Source: Marinobacter salarius
Lineage (GTDB): Bacteria; Pseudomonadota; Gammaproteobacteria; Pseudomonadales; Oleiphilaceae
Assembly (NCBI GenBank): GCA_000831005.1
Contig: CP007152.1
Span: forward strand, 3,410,001-3,474,000
Direction: 5' to 3'
Length of the DNA: 64,000 bases
Shown here one piece after another: positions 27,517 to 38,412 of this stretch. Under the pieces are notes generated by a model. The model ran no database searches. It saw nothing but the letters and a program-made list of their open reading frames with translations, and was not told the DNA's origin. A program made the translations under genes and the position numbers. Each line of letters begins with the position of its first letter. The first letter of the stretch is position 1.

Positions 27517-29142
27517 TCAGGGAGACGACCGTCGGTAAGTGGTGGGAACCAGTACGGTATCCCTTGCCTCGTGGAGTAGTCCGGGGAAATCCAGTGTGTA
27601 GTGCAGGCCGCGACTTTCCCGGCGCTGCAACGCGGAACAGATAATCAGGTCCGCCACGGTCACCAGGTTGCGCAGCTCAAGCAGGTCGTTCGAGACGCGG
27701 TAGTTGCTGTAGAACTCGCCAATTTCCCGTTCCAGCAGATCAATCCGGTGCTTGGCTCTCTGCAGGCGTTTGGTCGTACGAACGATGCCAACATAGTCCC
27801 ACATGAAATGCCGCAGTTCGTCCCAGTTGTGGGAGATTACCACGTCTTCGTCGGAATCCCTTACCTGGCTTTCGTCCCAGTCCGGTGCTTGGGGTGGTGC
27901 AGGAATGTCCGATTCCCGTCGCGCTATATCCGCAGCGGCGGCACGGCCGTAGACCAGGCATTCAAGCAGGGAGTTACTGGCCATGCGATTGGCGCCATGC
28001 AGACCGGTAAACGCAGCCTCGCCGACAACATAGAGCTGGTTGATGTCGGTGCGGGCGCGTTCGTCACTGAGTATGCCGCCACAGGTGTAGTGCGCGGCGG
28101 GTACCACCGGGATCGGTTCTTTGGTGATATCAATCCCGAACGTCAGGCATTTTTCGCGAATGGTTGGGAAATGCTGTTTGATGAACTCGGCCGGTTTATG
28201 GCTGATGTCCAGGTATAGATGATCAGCACCCAGCCGTTTCATTTCGTGGTCGATGGCGCGGGCCACGATATCCCGGGGCGCCAGCTCGCCTCGATCATCG
28301 AAGCGATCCATAAAGCGGGAGCCGTCCGGAAGCTTCAGCACACCGCCTTCACCCCTCACTGCCTCGGTAATCAGGAACGACTTGGCATGTGGGTGGTACA
28401 GGCACGTGGGGTGGAACTGGTTGAATTCCATATTGCCGACCCGGCAGCCGGCGCGCCAGGCCATGGCTATACCGTCTCCCGAAGCTCCGTCCGGGTTGGT
28501 GGTATAGCGATACGCCTTGCTGGCGCCGCCCGTGGCGAGGATAGTGAACCGGGCCCGGAACAGTTCGACATGGTTGTCTTCCAGGTTCAGTATGTAGGCG
28601 CCTACGCACGCGTTTCCAGGCAATGCCAGCTTGCGATTGGTGATCAGGTCTACGGCAACCCGGCGGGACATCAGGGTAATGTTGGGGCGCGCCTGGGCCT
28701 GGGACGTCAGGGTGGTGGAAACAGCGTGGCCGGTGGCATCGGCCGCGTGGATAATGCGGCGGTGGCTATGCCCGCCCTCCCGTGTCAGGTGGTACTGGGA
28801 CTGGTCATCGCGGGTAAAGGTGACGCCGCTGTCGATCAGCCAGTTGATGCTCTCGCGGCCATGCTCAACCGTAAACCGGACAGCATCCTCGTGGCAGAGG
28901 CCGCCCCCGGCGTTGAGGGTGTCGCTGACGTGATTCTCAAGAGAGTCGTCGTCATCCAGCACGGCGGCAATGCCGCCCTGGGCCCAGAGTGTTGCGCCGC
29001 TGCTGATATCGGCCTTGCTGATGACGGCGATCTGCAGGTGCTCGGGCAAATTCAGGGCAACAGTGAGGCCGGCAGCACCGCTGCCGACAATCAGGACATC
29101 GAATTCGTAGGACTGTGGCATCGGGTCGTAATCGCGGGCCAT
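27517..29142 (-). CDS. nadB: L-aspartate oxidase
   Basis: FAD enzyme that oxidises aspartate to iminoaspartate, the first step of NAD synthesis. The 541-residue product has the dinucleotide motif [17 protein letters not shown], the [17 protein letters not shown] segment, [14 protein letters not shown], the active-site region [31 protein letters not shown] and a C-terminal helical domain. The start at 29142 gives [16 protein letters not shown]; an internal ATG at 29121 is equally plausible, since neither has a strong ribosome site. It is divergent from rpoE, as in Pseudomonas. Confidence 0.94.
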   Translation of the reverse strand: MARDYDPMPQSYEFDVLIVGSGAAGLTVALNLPEHLQIAVISKADISSGATLWAQGGIAAVLDDDDSLENHVSDTLNAGGGLCHEDAVRFTVEHGRESINWLIDSGVTFTRDDQSQYHLTREGGHSHRRIIHAADATGHAVSTTLTSQAQARPNITLMSRRVAVDLITNRKLALPGNACVGAYILNLEDNHVELFRARFTILATGGASKAYRYTTNPDGASGDGIAMAWRAGCRVGNMEFNQFHPTCLYHPHAKSFLITEAVRGEGGVLKLPDGSRFMDRFDDRGELAPRDIVARAIDHEMKRLGADHLYLDISHKPAEFIKQHFPTIREKCLTFGIDITKEPIPVVPAAHYTCGGILSDERARTDINQLYVVGEAAFTGLHGANRMASNSLLECLVYGRAAAADIARRESDIPAPPQAPDWDESQVRDSDEDVVISHNWDELRHFMWDYVGIVRTTKRLQRAKHRIDLLEREIGEFYSNYRVSNDLLELRNLVTVADLIICSALQRRESRGLHYTLDFPGLLHEARDTVLVPTTYRRSSP

Positions 29143-29158
29143 AATGTGGATGTGTATT

Positions 29159-29185
29159 GAACTAAACTTTGCGCTCGCTGTCTAT
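29159..29185 (+). promoter_or_regulatory. Candidate sigma-E (AlgU-type) promoter upstream of rpoE
   Basis: GAACTA, a 16-base spacer, then TCTAT resembles the AlgU/RpoE consensus GAACTT-N16/17-TCTGA. It points toward rpoE about 140 bases upstream, where an autoregulatory promoter would be expected. The -10 match is partial. Confidence 0.45.
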
Positions 29186-29320
29186 TTGGCCTGACGGGGT
29201 GCTCCCGGATAAAAGGGGGCATTGTAGACTCATCGGATGCCGGACAGCAGCATGATTCCATTGAATAGCAGGCAAGTGGGCCAGACGGTCGAACGCTATG
29301 GCAACTCCGGCACTCCGTCT

Positions 29321-29937
29321 ATGAATGCGGATACAGAAAGACACAAGGAAGACGGCAGCGAAAGCCAGACAGACCTTCAGCTGGTAAGAAAGGTCCGTAT
29401 GGTGATCGGCCCGCCTTTGATCTTCTGGTTGTCAAATATCAGTCCAGGGTTGCGTCGATTATCAGTCGTTATGTCTACGACAGCCAGGAGGTGATGGACC
29501 TTACCCAGGAAACCTTCGTCAAGGCGTACCGGGCGATTGACCGTTTTCGGGGAGACAGCGCGTTCTACACCTGGCTGTACCGTATAGCCGTGAATACGGC
29601 CAAGAATTTTCTTGAGTCCCGCGGGCGTCGTCCGCAAGGCAGTGCCGACGCGGGGGAAGCCGAGAATTACGACGACGGTTCAAGACTCAGGGACAATGCG
29701 TCACCGGAGAAACTGTTGCAGCGGGATCAGTTGCAGAGCGCGCTCAGGGTGGCGATATCAAACTTGCCGGAGGAGCTTCGATCTGCGTTTTTGCTCAGGG
29801 AGTACGACGGGCTGAGTTACGAAGACATCGCCGGTATTCTCGAGTGCCCCATCGGCACGGTAAGGTCACGAATATTCAGGGCACGGGATGCAGTGGATCG
29901 CCACCTGGGCCCTTTGTTAAATGATTCCCGGACGTAA
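29321..29937 (+). CDS. rpoE: RNA polymerase sigma factor RpoE/AlgU (apparent frameshift)
   Basis: ECF sigma factor for envelope stress. Region 2 reads LTQETFVKAYRAIDRFRGDS and the following FYTWLYRIAVNTAKNFLESR; region 4 has YDGLSYEDIAGILECPIGTV then RSRIFRARDAVDRHL. One base seems lost near 29399, within region 1/2 (VRxGDRPAFDLLVVKYQSRV). From the ATG at 29321 the corrected product has about 205 residues, slightly longer than AlgU because of a polar N-terminal tail; the true start is not certain. It heads rpoE-rseA-rseB-rseC-mucD. Confidence 0.93.
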
Positions 29938-29951
29938 TGAGGTTGCATCCT

Positions 29952-30521
29952 ATGGATGATCGTCTCAAAGAAACGCTGTCGGCAATGATGGATGACGAGG
30001 CAGATGAATTGTCAGTTCGCAGACTGCTGTCACACGCTGAGCAGGATCAGGTTCGGTCGCAGTGGCAGCGTTGGCAGCAGGTGCGGGATCTCATGCATCA
30101 GGGCAGCGTGGCACCGGAGGCTGTGGATGTCAGTGCTGGGGTCAGGGATGTTCTGGATGGCAGCGGTGCGGTATCGCCTGCTGCGACAGTCGGCTCGATG
30201 CCCCGCCGGGACAAAAGCTGGCATTGGCCAGCGGTTGCGATGGTCACACTGGCAGCGGTGATTGGTTTTGGCGCCGGTGCTGGTTGGGAGTCCGCCGAAG
30301 ATGGTGGAGCGATTGCAGCCGCGGGCGTTTCAGAAGAACAGGATCGGCAGGAGTCGGCGGTCGAGCCGGTGCCGGAGGTGGCATTGCAAGGACTTGATGA
30401 GGAGCAATGGGAACATCTTAGCCGCTATCTTCTTGAGCACGCCCAACACAACAGCGTAGGAGCCGGTCGAGGCTCCGTTGGCTATGCGCGTGTCGTTAGC
30501 GCGTCCGGACCAGGGTATTGA
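29952..30521 (+). CDS. rseA: Anti-sigma-E factor RseA/MucA
   Basis: Inner-membrane anti-sigma factor that sequesters RpoE until cut by stress proteases. The 189-residue product begins MDDRLKETLSAMMDDEADEL, the family signature, has one membrane helix (about residues 95-116, HWPAVAMVTLAAVIGFGAGA) and a periplasmic tail. I prefer the ATG at 29952, preceded by ATGAGG, over the one at 29937 that overlaps the rpoE stop. The C-terminal part, where RseB would bind, is divergent. Confidence 0.88.
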   Translation: MDDRLKETLSAMMDDEADELSVRRLLSHAEQDQVRSQWQRWQQVRDLMHQGSVAPEAVDVSAGVRDVLDGSGAVSPAATVGSMPRRDKSWHWPAVAMVTLAAVIGFGAGAGWESAEDGGAIAAAGVSEEQDRQESAVEPVPEVALQGLDEEQWEHLSRYLLEHAQHNSVGAGRGSVGYARVVSASGPGY

Positions 30522-30562
30522 CGTTTCATGTTTGCAGGACACTGGCTGGAGTTAAACGGCTG

Positions 30563-31612
30563 ATGGGCAGAATCGCAATGGCAATCCAGAGTCGATTCCC
30601 TGGTGCAATCAGGCACGGGCTGGTCATGTTGACGTTGCTCACCGTTCTGACAGGGCAAGTGTCTGCCGAGACGGCGGAGAGCGCCGGGAAGAATGAACAG
30701 AGCGCCGAATATTGGCTCAACCGTCTTGGTCCTGCCCTCAACATGACGTCCTATCGCGGCGTCTTTGTGTATGCCCGGGGTGATCAGGTCAGTTCGATGC
30801 AGATTGCGCACCGGTATCGGGATGGCATGGTGGAAGAGCGGCTGGTTCTGCAGGACGGAGCCAGCGGTGAGATCGTGCGAAAGGGGATGCGGGTTGTCTG
30901 TGTGCTTCCTGACCATGGGCGCATCCAGTTGGATCAGGTTATTCCGTCGGGTCCTTTTGCCGAGGCATTTTCCCATCAGTTGATGCCGGTCAGTCAATGG
31001 TATCAGCCAGAGCTGGTGGGCGATGATCGTATTGCTGGTTACGATGTGGTCAAGCTCGGGCTCAGGGCGAGGGATGATCTTCGATACAGTCACCAGCTAT
31101 GGCTGGAAAAATCCACCGGTCTGTTGGTGAAGAGCCATGTGCGTTCCGTCGGCGGTGAGGTGCTTGAGCATTTTCAGTTCACCAGCCTTGAAATAACGGA
31201 CTCTCTCCCGGATAGCGAATTTATCGTGCAAACGGAGGGAGAGGCCATCAAACGGGAATTGAAACCGAAACAGACGTCGTCTCCCGCGGCACGGATGGAT
31301 GGTTGGACGCTTGAGTGGCGCCCGGATGGTTTTGTTCCCGCCGCTGCCCCGCGATCAGGCAAAGGGCAGGCAGTGGCGTTCTCGGATGGGCTGGCAGCCT
31401 TTTCTGTGTTTGTCGAACCAGCACGGAAGATGGTGATGCCCACCGGCGCTTCGCGAATTGGCGCCACCACGGTGTACATGAAACAGCTCAGTGTGGATGA
31501 CATCGCGTTTTTCGTGACTGTGGTTGGGGAAGTTCCACCGACGACGGCCCGTAAGGTGGCCGAATCAGTGACGATTGACGATACCCTGGCGTTCGGCGGA
31601 GGCCGGAAATGA
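30563..31612 (+). CDS. rseB: Sigma-E regulatory protein RseB/MucB
   Basis: Periplasmic sensor that protects RseA from the DegS-type protease and responds to lipoprotein or LPS intermediates. The product, about 349 residues, has a signal peptide (hydrophobic LVMLTLLTVLTGQVSA), then the MucB/RseB N-terminal LolA-like domain (AEYWLNRLGPALNMTSYRGV, FVYARGDQVSSMQIAHRY) and the smaller C-terminal domain (MDGWTLEWRPDGFVP). The start may be 30563 or 30578. The stop overlaps the rseC ATG by four bases. Confidence 0.9.
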   Translation: MGRIAMAIQSRFPGAIRHGLVMLTLLTVLTGQVSAETAESAGKNEQSAEYWLNRLGPALNMTSYRGVFVYARGDQVSSMQIAHRYRDGMVEERLVLQDGASGEIVRKGMRVVCVLPDHGRIQLDQVIPSGPFAEAFSHQLMPVSQWYQPELVGDDRIAGYDVVKLGLRARDDLRYSHQLWLEKSTGLLVKSHVRSVGGEVLEHFQFTSLEITDSLPDSEFIVQTEGEAIKRELKPKQTSSPAARMDGWTLEWRPDGFVPAAAPRSGKGQAVAFSDGLAAFSVFVEPARKMVMPTGASRIGATTVYMKQLSVDDIAFFVTVVGEVPPTTARKVAESVTIDDTLAFGGGRK

Positions 31613-32066
31613 TTACGGAAACCGGGAGGGTTGTCGGTGTTGCCGGCGACCGGGTATGGGTGCAGACGATTCGCACCAGCGCCTGTGAAAGTTGCTCGGC
31701 TCGTCATGGCTGTGGCCAGCGTGCACTGGCCGGTGTTTCAGGAGCAGGGCCAATCAGGTTCTGGTGGCCAACAGCCTTGGTGCCGAGGTGGGTGATGAGG
31801 TGACGGTGGCCATTGATGAGTCCGCGCTGCTTGGTGCTTCCCTGCTTGTTTACGCCCTGCCATTGGTGTCGATGGTGGCCGGGGCTGTGTTGGGGCATCA
31901 GTTATCGGCAGGCTACGCAGCCAGTGAGGCCGTCGCCATGATGGGCGCTGCGGCGGGGCTTGCCCTTGGTTTCCTGGTCGCCCGCAGGGGGCAGTCACGT
32001 AAAGCGGGAACCTGGGAGCCGACACTGGTGGAGGTCAGGCAGGGGGTGGTCGCTTCCCCGGAATGA
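31609..32066 (+). CDS. rseC: RseC/MucC family positive regulator (apparent frameshift)
   Basis: Inner-membrane protein of the sigma-E operon that modulates RpoE activity and is linked to electron-transport functions. It starts MITETGRVVGVAGDRVWVQT and has the Cys cluster CESCSARHGCGQ typical of the family, then two membrane helices (about residues 80-125) and a short cytoplasmic tail. One base is missing near 31748; the restored reading AGANQVLVANSLGAEVGDEV gives about 152 residues, the normal length. Confidence 0.88.
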
Positions 32067-32145
32067 TGTTCCAACAGGCTCTGTTGAAATTATCGGCTTT
32101 GACCGCACATTGAGTTTATAACGTCCGCTGAACAGGGGGTCTTTA

Positions 32146-33627
32146 ATGCCTGAAGTAAAGAACGATCAAGACATGCTGCGCCGGCCTCAGCGCCAGGGTT
32201 CCATTGTGTTCGTCTGGTATCTTTTGTGTCTTCTTGTTCCCTTGTCTCTGGCTCAGTCTGTCTCAGCTCGCAGTCTCCCTGACTTTACCGAGTTGGTCGA
32301 AGAGAACTCGAATGCTGTGGTCAACATCAGTACAACGACCGAGCCCAAGTCAGCGAATCGTGGCCGCTCAAACGGTCTCCCTTTTAACGATCGACAGCTT
32401 GAGCAGTTACCGGAGTTTTTCCAGGATTTCTTCCGCGGTCCCCAGTCACCGTTTGGCGGCAGCCCTGGTGGTTCAGCCCCGCGTCAGTCCATGGGGTCCG
32501 GGTTTATCGTTTCCAGTGATGGCTATGTGTTGACCAATAACCATGTGGTGGAAGGGGCCGACGAGATCATTGTGCGCCTGAATGACCGTCGAGAATTGCC
32601 TGCCAAACTGATTGGCACTGACCCACGTTCGGACATGGCGGTTCTGAAGATTGAGGGCGGCGACGACTTGCCTGTGGTGCGGATCGGGCGCTCCAATGAC
32701 CTGAAAGTGGGTGAGTGGGTCCTGGCTATCGGCTCGCCCTTTGGTTTTGATTACACCGTAACAGCGGGCATTGTCAGCGCCCTGGGCCGTTCACTGCCAT
32801 CGGAAAACTACGTTCCGTTTATCCAGACTGACGTTGCTATCAACCCGGGTAACTCCGGCGGGCCACTGTTTAACCTGGACGGCGAGGTTGTGGGTATTAA
32901 CTCCCAGATCTACACCCGCTCGGGTGGATTCATGGGGGTGTCCTTTGCAATCCCCATTGATGATGCCATGAATGTGTTCCGGCAGCTTCGGGACGATGGA
33001 TCGGTTTCCCGTGGCTGGCTGGGTGTGCTGATACAGGAGGTTAATCGAGATCTGGCGGAGTCATTTGGCCTTAAGCGTCCTCGAGGCGCCCTGGTTGCAG
33101 AAGTGATGGCGGGCTCGCCTGCCGAGAAAGCGGGATTGCAGGCGGGTGATATTGTGCTTGAGTACGAGGGCGAGGACGTGACGTTGTCTTCGGATCTGCC
33201 TCCGATGGTAGGGCGTACGCCGGTCGGTGAAACGGCCACCATGGAAGTAATGAGGGAAGGCCGGCAGATTACACTGGACGTTGAAATCGGCAAACTGCCG
33301 GAAGAGGGTTCGGAGCAGGCCTCCGCTCCAGCGTCCAGCAACAACGGCCCATCATCGGCGCCATTGGGGATGACGGTTGAGCCTCTGCCAACTGAGCTTC
33401 AGGAGTCGCTGGGGATATCTGGGGGCGTGCTTGTGGCAGATGTTGCCCGCGGGCCAGCGCTTGATGCGGGTATCCGTCCACGGGATGTGATCACCGAGCT
33501 GAACCGCCGCAAAGTCACCTCTGTGGAGGATTTCCGCGAAGCGGTGTCCTCCTTGCCAGACGACAGCGCCGTCTCGGTGCGCGTTGTTCGCCAGGGGCGG
33601 GCCACTTATCTGGTGATGAAGCCCTGA
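32146..33627 (+). CDS. mucD: Periplasmic serine protease MucD/DegP-like
   Basis: HtrA-family protease and chaperone that degrades misfolded envelope proteins. The 493-residue product has an N-terminal signal segment (about residues 20-40), a trypsin-like domain with His133 (NNHVV), Asp163 (RSDMAVL) and Ser237 (GNSGGP), and two PDZ domains (GWLGVLIQEVNRDLAESFGL; LGMTVEPLPTELQESLGISG). It is the last gene of the rpoE operon, the usual place of mucD in Pseudomonas relatives. A terminator follows. Confidence 0.95.
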   Translation: MPEVKNDQDMLRRPQRQGSIVFVWYLLCLLVPLSLAQSVSARSLPDFTELVEENSNAVVNISTTTEPKSANRGRSNGLPFNDRQLEQLPEFFQDFFRGPQSPFGGSPGGSAPRQSMGSGFIVSSDGYVLTNNHVVEGADEIIVRLNDRRELPAKLIGTDPRSDMAVLKIEGGDDLPVVRIGRSNDLKVGEWVLAIGSPFGFDYTVTAGIVSALGRSLPSENYVPFIQTDVAINPGNSGGPLFNLDGEVVGINSQIYTRSGGFMGVSFAIPIDDAMNVFRQLRDDGSVSRGWLGVLIQEVNRDLAESFGLKRPRGALVAEVMAGSPAEKAGLQAGDIVLEYEGEDVTLSSDLPPMVGRTPVGETATMEVMREGRQITLDVEIGKLPEEGSEQASAPASSNNGPSSAPLGMTVEPLPTELQESLGISGGVLVADVARGPALDAGIRPRDVITELNRRKVTSVEDFREAVSSLPDDSAVSVRVVRQGRATYLVMKP

Positions 33628-33673
33628 CGGTTGATCCGCCGGATCGGCGGACACAAAATGGTACAAAACTGAG

Positions 33674-33720
33674 AGCCCTGCTGGGGGTCGTTTAAACGAC
33701 AGCCAGTGGGGCTTTTGTTA
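33674..33720 (+). terminator. Terminator after mucD
   Basis: Stem AGCCCTGCTGG / CCAGTGGGGCT, capped by a second perfect palindrome GTCGTTTAAACGAC, followed by TTTTGTTA. It closes the sigma-E operon. Confidence 0.75.
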
Positions 33721-33770
33721 TACTTCCCAAAATAATCAGATTACTGGCCACGGATCGGACCTGCACGAGA

Positions 33771-36495
33771 ATGATGAACAGAAAGGAACTTCCCCTCCGG
33801 AAACTGCTCCAGCTGCGCTACTCGTGGGCAGCATGGCTAGTGCTGATTGCATCTCTCGCTGTCACCGTCCTGTTATGGCAAGTTTCCATTCGCCTGGTCG
33901 AAGACCGTACCGAAGCCCGTTTCAAAACACAGTCACTACAGCTGCGAACTGCTATTGAAGAGCGCCTGCTGAATTATGAGCAGGTATTGGCCGGCAGTGC
34001 GGGCCTGTTTGCCGTTGCCGGTGAAGTGGATAGGGACGATTGGCGTGAATACGTCGACAATGTGGATATCAACCGGTATTACCCGGGCATCCAGGGCATT
34101 GGCTACGTGAAAAGAATAGGTGTCCGCCAGATGGCGGACCACATCGCGTCGGTCAGGAAAGATGGTGTCCTCAATTACCTCGTGACGCCTCTTGGTACCG
34201 GGCCGGATTACTACCCCATGGTGTATCTGGAGCCCGGAACGGAGCGGAATCGCAAGGCACTTGGTTACGACGCCTTCAGTGATCCGGTGCACCGGCATGC
34301 CATGGCGAGGGCACGGGACCATGCCGAGCCAAAAGTGACGGGTAAAGTCGTGCTGGTTCAGGAGGAAGTGGCGGAGGATCAGGCTGGCTTCCTGATGTAT
34401 TACCCGGTTTACCAGGGTGGGGAAATACCTGAAAGTCGTGTTGAGCGGCAGATGATGCTCGCCGGTTATGTGTTCAGCGCCTTTCGGATGAACACCCTGC
34501 TCGATGGCATCGTCGGCCTGATCTCTCCATTCCTGGACGTGAAGATCTACGATAGCGGGGAGGTGTCACGGGATACGCAGATGTATGGGTCAAACCTGGG
34601 CTCCCTGGATGAGGATTTCAGTTTTGAGATGAGTCAGACCATTACCCATGGTGGGCGCGACTGGTTGCTGCAAACCCGTTCCACACCGGCGTTTGACTAC
34701 CTGGCGTCTGATCCGCGGCCGCCCATCGTTCTCGGTTCTGGTATTGTTATCAGTCTGCTGATGTTCCTGTTCGTGTTGACCATGATTCGTGGCCGGATCA
34801 TGGCGCAGATTGGCGCGGGGCGCTACCGGGCTATTACCGAAGGTGCCGCGAACGTGACTCTTGTGCTGGATCGCGATGGCACACCGCGTTACGCCAGTCC
34901 GTCCAGTCACGACATTTTGGGCTTCGATCCCGACAAGGTTTATGGTCTGGAGTTGGCCTCCCTGGTGCATGCCGAGGATTGGCCGCAGTTAAAGTCCGGG
35001 TTTGATGAAGCGGTCAAATCACCTGGGAAGCAGATGCCGGTGATCCGTGGTCGTATACGCGATGCGCAAGGCCAGTGGCGGGATATGGAAGGCACGTTCA
35101 CAGCCATGTTGACGGTGCCCGGCGTGAATGGGGTGGTGTTGAGCTCCGTGACCTGACCCAGCTGAAAGCGGCGCAGACGGAACTGCATCGCCTGGCGTTC
35201 TACGATCCGCTGACCGGGCTTGCCAATCGGCAGTTGTTCCGTGACAGGCTTAACCATGTGGTGCGCAGAAGTCGTCGCACGGAAGAGCCGGCCGCCTGAT
35301 GTTCCTGGATCTTGACGGCTTCAAACGTATCAACGATACCCTCGGCCACGATAGTGGCGACGAACTGCTGAAGCAGGTTTCCCAGTGGTTATCCGGCTGC
35401 GTGCGGGAGGAAGATTCGGTGGCCCGGCTGGGTGGCGACGAGTTCGTGGTGCTGTTGTCACGAATCAGCGGTCCCGATGACGCTGGCAAGGTTGCCGAAG
35501 CCATACTGCGGAGGCTGTGCCAGCGAATTCGTCTCAACGATCACGAAGTGGGCGTTACCGTCAGTATCGGTATTACCATGATCCCCCATGACAGTGAGGA
35601 CCCTGGCACGCTGATGAAATACGCCGACCTGGCCATGTACCGGGCCAAGGAGTTAGGGCGCAACACCTACCAGTTCTTTACCCCGGCCATGAACATCAAG
35701 GCAGCCAGGCGGCTGCTTCAGCAGGAAGAACTGGCGACGGCACTGGAAGGCGATCGGTTTGTGCTGCATTACCAGCCCAAGGTGGATCTCGAGAGTGAGC
35801 GGGTGATTGGCGTCGAGGCTTTCCTGCGCTGGCACCACCCCGAGAAGGGGCTGGTCAGTGCCCAGCAATTCATTACCCTGGCCGAGGAAACGGGCCTGAT
35901 CATACGCCTTGGCGAGCTGGCGCTGAGGCAGGCCTGTATCCAGGTTCAGGCCCTCGAACGGGCTGGGTTTGAATCGTTGAAAATGGCGGTCAACCTGTCC
36001 GTTCGCCAACTGACGGATTCCGGGTTTCTGGATATGATGCGCCAGGTCATTACCGAAACGGGGGTGTCGCCAGAGCGGCTTGAACTTGAAATGCCAGCGG
36101 AGCTTCTGAATGAAGACCCGCGCATGCTGAGAGAGCTCCTTGTGTCCCTGCACGACATGGGTGTCTGCCTGATCCTGGATGATTTTGGCACCGGTTCCTG
36201 TTCTCTGGTGGCGCTCCAGCAGTTGCCATTGGACGTTATCAAGATTGACCATCGTTTTATTCGCGACATCCCGTACAACGTCAGTGCAACCGATGTTGCC
36301 TCGGCGGTGATCGCACTGGCCAGAAAGTTACACTTGACCGTTGTTGCCGAGGGTGTGGAAACGCCTCAGCAGTTGAGCTTCCTCAAAAGCGCCGGTTGCG
36401 CCCAGTGTCAGGGCAACTTGTTCAGTTACCCGCTGGACGAGGATGCGCTTATCGGCTTCCTTATTCGGCAATATGAACGGCCGCTGATCTCCTGA
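33771..36495 (+). CDS. CHASE-PAS-GGDEF-EAL protein, c-di-GMP turnover (apparent frameshifts)
   Basis: Membrane sensor of about 908 residues after correction. It has an N-terminal helix (LVLIASLAVTVLLWQVSIRL), a periplasmic CHASE domain (about residues 75-280), a second helix near 320-340, a PAS domain (AITEGAANVTLVLDRDG), then GGDEF and EAL domains. The cyclase motif RLGGDEFVVLL is intact and preceded by an RxxD inhibitory site (REED). The EAL domain is degenerate in two places: EAF for EAL, and EMPA where ExTE is usual; DDFGTG, KID and EGVE remain. Frame breaks near 35136 and 35295 each need one base. Cyclase activity is likely, phosphodiesterase activity doubtful. Confidence 0.88.
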
Positions 36496-36593
36496 TCATG
36501 GCAATAGCGGCCGGTAACCGGTAAAATCACGCCGTCGCCGGACTCCGGCAACGGCCCTTCCGGGCTCAATCCTTCGTCTTTTGCGAGTATTCA

Positions 36594-38401
36594 TTGTCTG
36601 TGACTGAACTGAGCCGAATCCGAAATTTTTCGATAATCGCCCATATTGACCATGGTAAATCCACTCTGGCAGACCGCTTTATCCAGATCTGCGGTGGCCT
36701 GACAGAACGCGAGATGGCTGAGCAGGTCCTTGATTCCATGGATCTTGAGCGTGAGCGTGGTATTACCATCAAGGCCCAGAGTGTGACTCTGAACTACAAG
36801 GCTCGGGACGGCATTGAATACAAACTGAATTTCATCGATACACCCGGCCACGTCGACTTCTCCTACGAGGTATCGCGTTCACTGTACGCCTGTGAAGGTG
36901 CGTTGCTGGTGGTGGATGCCGGCCAGGGCGTTGAGGCCCAGTCTGTCGCCAACTGTTACACCGCGATTGAACAGGGGCTGGAAGTGGTTCCGGTGCTCAA
37001 CAAGATGGACCTGCCGCAGGCTGAGCCGGATCGCGTAGCCCAGGAAATTGAGGACATCATTGGTATAGAGGCAACCGACGCCGTGCGCTGCAGCGCCAAG
37101 AGTGGTTTGGGCGTCGAGGATGTTCTGGAAGATCTGATCAGGAAAATCCCGCCACCCAAGGGTGATCGAAAAGCACCCTTGCAGGCACTGATTATTGACT
37201 CCTGGTTCGACAACTACCTGGGGGTTGTGTCGTTGGTCAGGGTGACTGAGGGCACCCTCAAGAAGGGCGACAAGATCGTCATGAAGTCGACGGGCAAGGC
37301 CTGGAATGCGGACAAGGTCGGTATTTTCAATCCCAAACCCAAAGACACGGATATTCTGGAATCCGGGGATGTCGGCTTTGTGGTGGCCGGCATCAAGGAC
37401 ATTCATGGGGCGCCGGTGGGTGACACCATCGTTCAGCAGAAAGGCTCGGACGACATCCCGATGCTGCCCGGCTTCAAGAAGGTCAAGCCTCAGGTCTATG
37501 CGGGCCTGTTTCCCGTCAGTTCCGATGACTACAACGATTTCCGGGATGCTCTTGAAAAGCTGACCCTGAACGACGCCTCGCTGTTCTTCGAACCGGAGAG
37601 CTCGGATGCCCTCGGATTCGGTTTCCGTTGCGGCTTCCTGGGCATGCTCCACATGGAGATCGTCCAGGAGCGGCTGGAGCGGGAATACGACATTGACCTG
37701 ATTACCACGGCCCCGACGGTTATCTATGAAGTCGTTACCAAGCAAGGTGAGACCCTGTCGGTGGACAACCCCTCAAGTCTTCCGGATATTGGGTCCATTG
37801 AGGAAATGCGCGAGCCAATCGTGGAGGCCAGCATTCTGGTGCCCCAGGAACACCTGGCAACGTGATCGCCCTCTGTGAGGAAAAGCGCGGCATCCAGAAG
37901 AACATGCACTTTATGTCCACCCAGGTTCAGGTGACTTACGAGTTGCCGATGGCCGAGGTGGTGCTGGACTTTTTCGACCGGATCAAGTCCGCCAGTCGCG
38001 GGTTCGCATCGCTGGACTATCAGTTTGTGCGGTTCCAGGCGGCCAACCTGGTGCGCCTCGATGTGCTGATCAACGGCGAGCGCGTGGACGCCCTGGCGCT
38101 GATTGTCCATAAGGACCAGTCCCACTACCGGGGTCGCGCTCTGATCGACAAGATGAAAGAGCTGATTCCGCGCCAGATGTTCGACATCGCCATTCAGGCG
38201 GCTATCGGGAATCAGGTGGTAGCGCGAGTGACCGTCAAGGCGCTTCGCAAGAACGTCACCGCCAAGTGTTACGGTGGCGACGTCAGCCGGAAGAAGAAAC
38301 TGCTGCAGAAGCAGAAAGAAGGTAAGAAGCGCATGAAGCAACTGGGCAATGTTGAGGTGCCTCAGGAAGCATTCCTTGCCGTATTGAAAGTGGATAACTA
38401 A
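36594..38401 (+). CDS. lepA: Elongation factor 4 (LepA) (apparent frameshift)
   Basis: Translational GTPase acting on stalled or assembling ribosomes. The G1 motif [17 protein letters not shown], and NKMDLPQA are present, with domains II, III, V and the LepA-specific C-terminal domain. One base is missing near 37857 (should read [19 protein letters not shown]); the corrected length is about 602 residues. The start is TTG at 36594 or GTG at 36600, as no ATG fits before [14 protein letters not shown]. It heads lepA-lepB-DUF4845-rnc-era-recO-pdxJ. Confidence 0.94.
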
Positions 38402-38412
38402 AAGGCACCTGA

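Noticed and set aside
28219..29160. A 313-codon open frame on the plus strand
   Set aside because: Antisense to nadB, which is complete on the minus strand.
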